From assembly GCA_947496175.1 (NCBI GenBank), contig CANMBU010000001.1, positions 620,001 to 684,000 on the forward strand: a stretch of DNA of 64,000 nucleotides, read 5' to 3'. Position numbers and translations under genes: made by a program. Source of the stretch: an uncultured Roseovarius sp. Lineage in GTDB: Bacteria; Pseudomonadota; Alphaproteobacteria; Rhodobacterales; Rhodobacteraceae. A model generated the notes under the pieces. The model worked only from the letters and a program-made list of their open reading frames with translations. It was not told the DNA's origin and did no database searches. Each line of letters begins with the position of its first letter. Position 1 is the stretch's first letter. This document shows, one piece after another, positions 61,487-64,000 of the stretch.

Positions 61487-62763
61487 CAGACGCGTGCGGA
61501 AAGGTCCTTGTTCTCGGGGCAGATGGGTTCATTGGCCGCCACCTCGCCTTTGGCCTGCGCGACGCCGGATGGGATGTTCTGGCCTCCGCGCGGCGCCCTG
61601 AACGGTTGGAGCGAATGGGGTTCAACACACTAAAGGCAGACCTCACATCGGCCGAGGCCCAGACACAGGACTATTGGCGCGACAAGCTTGAGGGTGTAAC
61701 CCACGTGGTCAATGCCGCCGGCGTGCTGCATGCCTCTGACGCCACCTACAAAGCCGTGCATGTTGATGCCCCTAATGCTCTTTACGCTGCGATGAAAACC
61801 GCCCGCGGCATCCTCATCTCTGCCGTGGGAATAGACGAGGCAGACACCGCTTTTGCCCGTTACCGCCGCGACGGGGAACAAGCCGCCGAGGCACATGGCA
61901 TGACGATCCTGCGCGCAGGTCTGGTATTGGCGGACACATCCTATGGTGGCTCATCTCTGGCGCGATCCCTTGCGGCTTTGCCTGTTGCCACACCTGTCGT
62001 CGGAAACGGTATGCAAACCTTTAATCCGATCCATGCCAGTGATCTGTCTTTGGTCGTTGATCACATGCTTCGCAGATCGCATGGTCCGGGCCCGCATGAG
62101 ATCGGCGGACCCGAGACCGTGACACAACGCGATATGATCGCCGCTATGCGCCAGTGGTTAGGTCTGCGCCCAACACTTGTGCTGCCTTTGCCGATGGCTG
62201 TGGCGCGCATGATGGGACGGCTGGGTGATGCTATGCGATGGGGACCAATATCGGCAACATCCGTCGCCCAGCTGAGCAGTGGTGTTGTGGCACAGACCGG
62301 CGAAGCCATCGCGAACCTCCCAAATGCACCCCGAGGATTCTCACAATTCCTCTTCGCACGTCCGGCAGGCACCCAAGACCTGTGGCATGCAAGGCTCTAC
62401 CTCTTCCGTCCTCTGGTCAGGGTCGTACTGGGTGTGCTGTGGCTGGTATCCGGTATCTTGGGACTTGTCTTACCATCTGAAAGTTTCCTGCCGCTGGTCC
62501 AAAACGCCACTCTCCCGGATGGCCTGTTGATCGCCTTGGCCCGTCTCGGGGGCATCGTTGATCTGGCCATTGCCTCAGCACTGTTTCGCGGATGGCGCCC
62601 AAAACTTGTAGCCGGTCTACAAGCTGCTATGGTCCTATCTTACACAGTGGTTTTCACAGCCTTGGCCCCTGTGCTTTGGCTCTTGCCGTTAGGCGGGCTG
62701 CTCAAGAACCTGCCCATCCTCGCCCTCATTGCGGTCATGGCGATTCTGGAAGACGAGCGATAG
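61483..62763 (+). CDS. NAD(P)-binding SDR-like protein with DoxX-like membrane tail
   Basis: 426 residues from a GTG that overlaps the lysE stop. N-terminal extended SDR/NmrA-like Rossmann domain (VLVLGADGFIGRHLAFGLRDAGW, NAAGVLHASD; the usual YxxxK reads YRRDGE), then four membrane helices (residues about 300-420; LYLFRPLVRVVLGVLWLVSGILGLVLP onwards) of DoxX-like type. Co-occurrence with a DUF2269 gene is seen widely; role unknown, perhaps quinone-linked redox in the membrane. Confidence 0.85.
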   Translation: MTDACGKVLVLGADGFIGRHLAFGLRDAGWDVLASARRPERLERMGFNTLKADLTSAEAQTQDYWRDKLEGVTHVVNAAGVLHASDATYKAVHVDAPNALYAAMKTARGILISAVGIDEADTAFARYRRDGEQAAEAHGMTILRAGLVLADTSYGGSSLARSLAALPVATPVVGNGMQTFNPIHASDLSLVVDHMLRRSHGPGPHEIGGPETVTQRDMIAAMRQWLGLRPTLVLPLPMAVARMMGRLGDAMRWGPISATSVAQLSSGVVAQTGEAIANLPNAPRGFSQFLFARPAGTQDLWHARLYLFRPLVRVVLGVLWLVSGILGLVLPSESFLPLVQNATLPDGLLIALARLGGIVDLAIASALFRGWRPKLVAGLQAAMVLSYTVVFTALAPVLWLLPLGGLLKNLPILALIAVMAILEDER

Positions 62764-62765
62764 CG

Positions 62766-63239
62766 ATGGATCCCTATCTGATCGCCAAATGGCTACATAT
62801 CCTGAGTTCTACGGTCCTTTTTGGAACAGGTATTGGCACAGCCTTTCAAATGGTCTGGGCCATGCGCACGAAGAAGGTTGAGACCATTCACTCCGTCACC
62901 TCGGGCGTCGTGGTTGCCGATTGGATCTTCACGACCCCCGCAGGCATTGTGCAGCCTTTGACGGGACTGTGGCTGATCTACCTGACAGGATACAGCCTTA
63001 GCGAACCATGGCTCATACTAACATATGCGCTCTACGTTCTGGCCTTTGCCTGTTGGTTTCAGGTTGTTCGACTGCAAATCTGCATTCGCGACCTGGCCCG
63101 CGAAGCCCTCTCCACGGACACGCCGCTCCCCGAAGCGGCTAGCAGCGCTTACAAAAAGTGGTTCGTCTTGGGATGGCCGGCCTTCATCGGCTTGACGATT
63201 GTCTATTGGCTTATGGTGAGCAAACCAGCTCTGTGGTGA
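62766..63239 (+). CDS. DUF2269 membrane protein
   Basis: 157 residues, four membrane helices. YLIAKWLHILSSTVLFGTGIGTAFQM carries the conserved His, ADWIFTTPAGIVQPLTGLWLIY the second helix. Two nt after the SDR/DoxX gene, so it is its co-transcribed partner. Confidence 0.88.
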   Translation: MDPYLIAKWLHILSSTVLFGTGIGTAFQMVWAMRTKKVETIHSVTSGVVVADWIFTTPAGIVQPLTGLWLIYLTGYSLSEPWLILTYALYVLAFACWFQVVRLQICIRDLAREALSTDTPLPEAASSAYKKWFVLGWPAFIGLTIVYWLMVSKPALW

Positions 63240-63244
63240 CCAAA

Positions 63245-63424
63245 TCAGCCGTGCTTTTTCACGTAGCTGCGAATGAACCCTCGGATTTCCCGCGCGGCAC
63301 TCGTGTCTTTGTCTTTGCACAACGCCACGAAGGCATCCCGTTCATCCTTGTTCAGCCGCAAGATCAACTGGCTGTTCTTCTTACCGGCTTTGTTGTCCTT
63401 GGATTTAGCATCTTTCTTGGCCAT
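63245..63424 (-). CDS. Small basic protein, ribbon-helix-helix-like
   Basis: 59 residues: a very Lys-rich start (AKKDAKSKDNKAGKKNS) and then QLILRLNKDERDAFVALCKDKDTSAAREIRGFIRSYVKKHG, which fits a beta-strand followed by two helices, as in MetJ/Arc-type DNA-binding proteins. Convergent with DUF2269, 5 nt apart. An ATG start with a Lys-coding tract resembles small nucleoid or plasmid-type repressors. Function is inferred from the fold only. Confidence 0.7.
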   Translation of the reverse strand: MAKKDAKSKDNKAGKKNSQLILRLNKDERDAFVALCKDKDTSAAREIRGFIRSYVKKHG

Positions 63425-63604
63425 GCAGGCGTGCCTTTTGTGCCGCGACTGTCAACCGTTCAAAGCGTATATACAACGCATATGCAAGTGCCGCATATCT
63501 GAGCACGTTGCTTTAACGCTGATTTCACAACCCTGCCTAATCCTTGCCAAATCCACCGGCATCGGCCAAACCGGAGGGTGGAATGTGAAACCGGGAACCA
63601 AAAG

Positions 63605-64000
63605 ATGCCAAACTCCAAACCGATCAAGGACTACATCCGCACCATCGTGGATTTTCCGCACGAGGGCATCATGTTCCGCGATGTGACAACGCTTTTTGCC
63701 GATCCGCGTGGCTTTCGCATGGCCATTGATCAGCTACTGCATCCATACGCCGGGATGCAGATCGACAAGGTTGTCGGGCTGGAAGCGCGCGGTTTTATCC
63801 TTGGCGGTGCCGTGGCGCATCAACTTTCGGTTGGATTCGTACCAATCCGCAAGAAAGGCAAACTGCCCGGCGCCGTGATCTCAGAAGAATATCAACTGGA
63901 ATACGGAGAAGCCATAGTTGAGGTGCATGACGACGCAATCACCGCTGGTGAAAAAATACTCGTGGTGGACGACCTGCTGGCCACAGGCGGTACAGCTGAA
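63605..64000 (+). CDS. apt: Adenine phosphoribosyltransferase (partial)
   Basis: First 132 residues; the C-terminus lies beyond the window. [23 protein letters not shown], the ring-binding [25 protein letters not shown] and the PRPP motif [13 protein letters not shown] identify Apt. Converts adenine to AMP; complements MtnP upstream in salvage of adenine. Confidence 0.96.
   Translation, partial: MPNSKPIKDYIRTIVDFPHEGIMFRDVTTLFADPRGFRMAIDQLLHPYAGMQIDKVVGLEARGFILGGAVAHQLSVGFVPIRKKGKLPGAVISEEYQLEYGEAIVEVHDDAITAGEKILVVDDLLATGGTAE

Noticed and set aside
1..64000. CRISPR array, prophage, integron or insertion sequence
   Set aside because: No regularly spaced direct repeats with spacers, no transposase, integrase or phage structural gene is seen anywhere in the window.

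Overview
The window looks like a chromosomal segment of a marine alphaproteobacterium of the family Rhodobacteraceae (roseobacter group). Pointers are the FnrL-type regulator with its ccoGHIS, ccoNOQP and hemN targets, the paired fnrL/hemN genes, phaAB, a methanethiol-oxidase-type gene, a DUF465 protein, and protein sequences that resemble roseobacter homologues throughout. This placement is by recognition only; no database search was possible. Almost all of the window is coding, operons are tight with many 4-nt start/stop overlaps, and no insertion sequence, prophage or CRISPR array is visible.

Layout. 1-1.7 kb: mtaB (cut by the window edge) and dapF, then tRNA-Lys(TTT) and a broken glyoxalase gene. 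2.4-5.2 kb: an SBP56/methanethiol oxidase gene, a membrane protein with an HGxNPGxGW motif and two tandem Lin0512-family genes. 5.3-17 kb: a FadR-type regulator followed by a full reductive pyrimidine catabolic locus: PreTA reduces the base, HydA opens the ring, HyuC releases beta-alanine, a RutR-like TetR regulator sits divergently, and an NMT1/THI5-type ABC transporter follows. A GIY-YIG nuclease gene flanked by palindromic repeats sits between hyuC and hydA. 17.2-18.7 kb: a D,D-carboxypeptidase with a SPOR domain.

18.8-31.7 kb is the microaerobic respiration island: ccoSIHG and ccoPQON on the minus strand, a LysR gene between them, then a universal stress protein, an anchored thioredoxin-like protein, fnrL and hemN. 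FNR boxes lie upstream of ccoG, between ccoN and the stress gene, between fnrL and hemN, and also upstream of a 35-codon exported peptide gene just after preA. 31.7-49.6 kb is housekeeping: rimI-tsaB-nfuA, greA, ETF-ubiquinone oxidoreductase, a TPR lipoprotein-like protein, ispE, a polyprenyl diphosphate synthase, a tRNA methyltransferase, LysR, phaAB, an EAL protein, tag, plsC and rlmN.

49.8-57.9 kb is a type I secretion locus: a giant 1640-residue secreted protein made of beta-helix-like repeats, RTX calcium repeats and CHRD half-domains, followed by its ABC exporter and HlyD adaptor. 58.3-64 kb holds an OxyR-like LysR gene, a purine/methylthioadenosine salvage pair (mtnP and apt) and a membrane-protein operon between them.

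The observations I think most deserve follow-up are the GIY-YIG gene with its palindromes (a possible REP-type mobile unit), the FNR-controlled micropeptide, the split CHRD domains and a 219-bp perfect duplication in the giant secreted protein, the RutR-type operators linking preT and hyuC, a DapF with Ser where the second catalytic Cys is expected, and two LysR genes each divergent from a tiny ORF.
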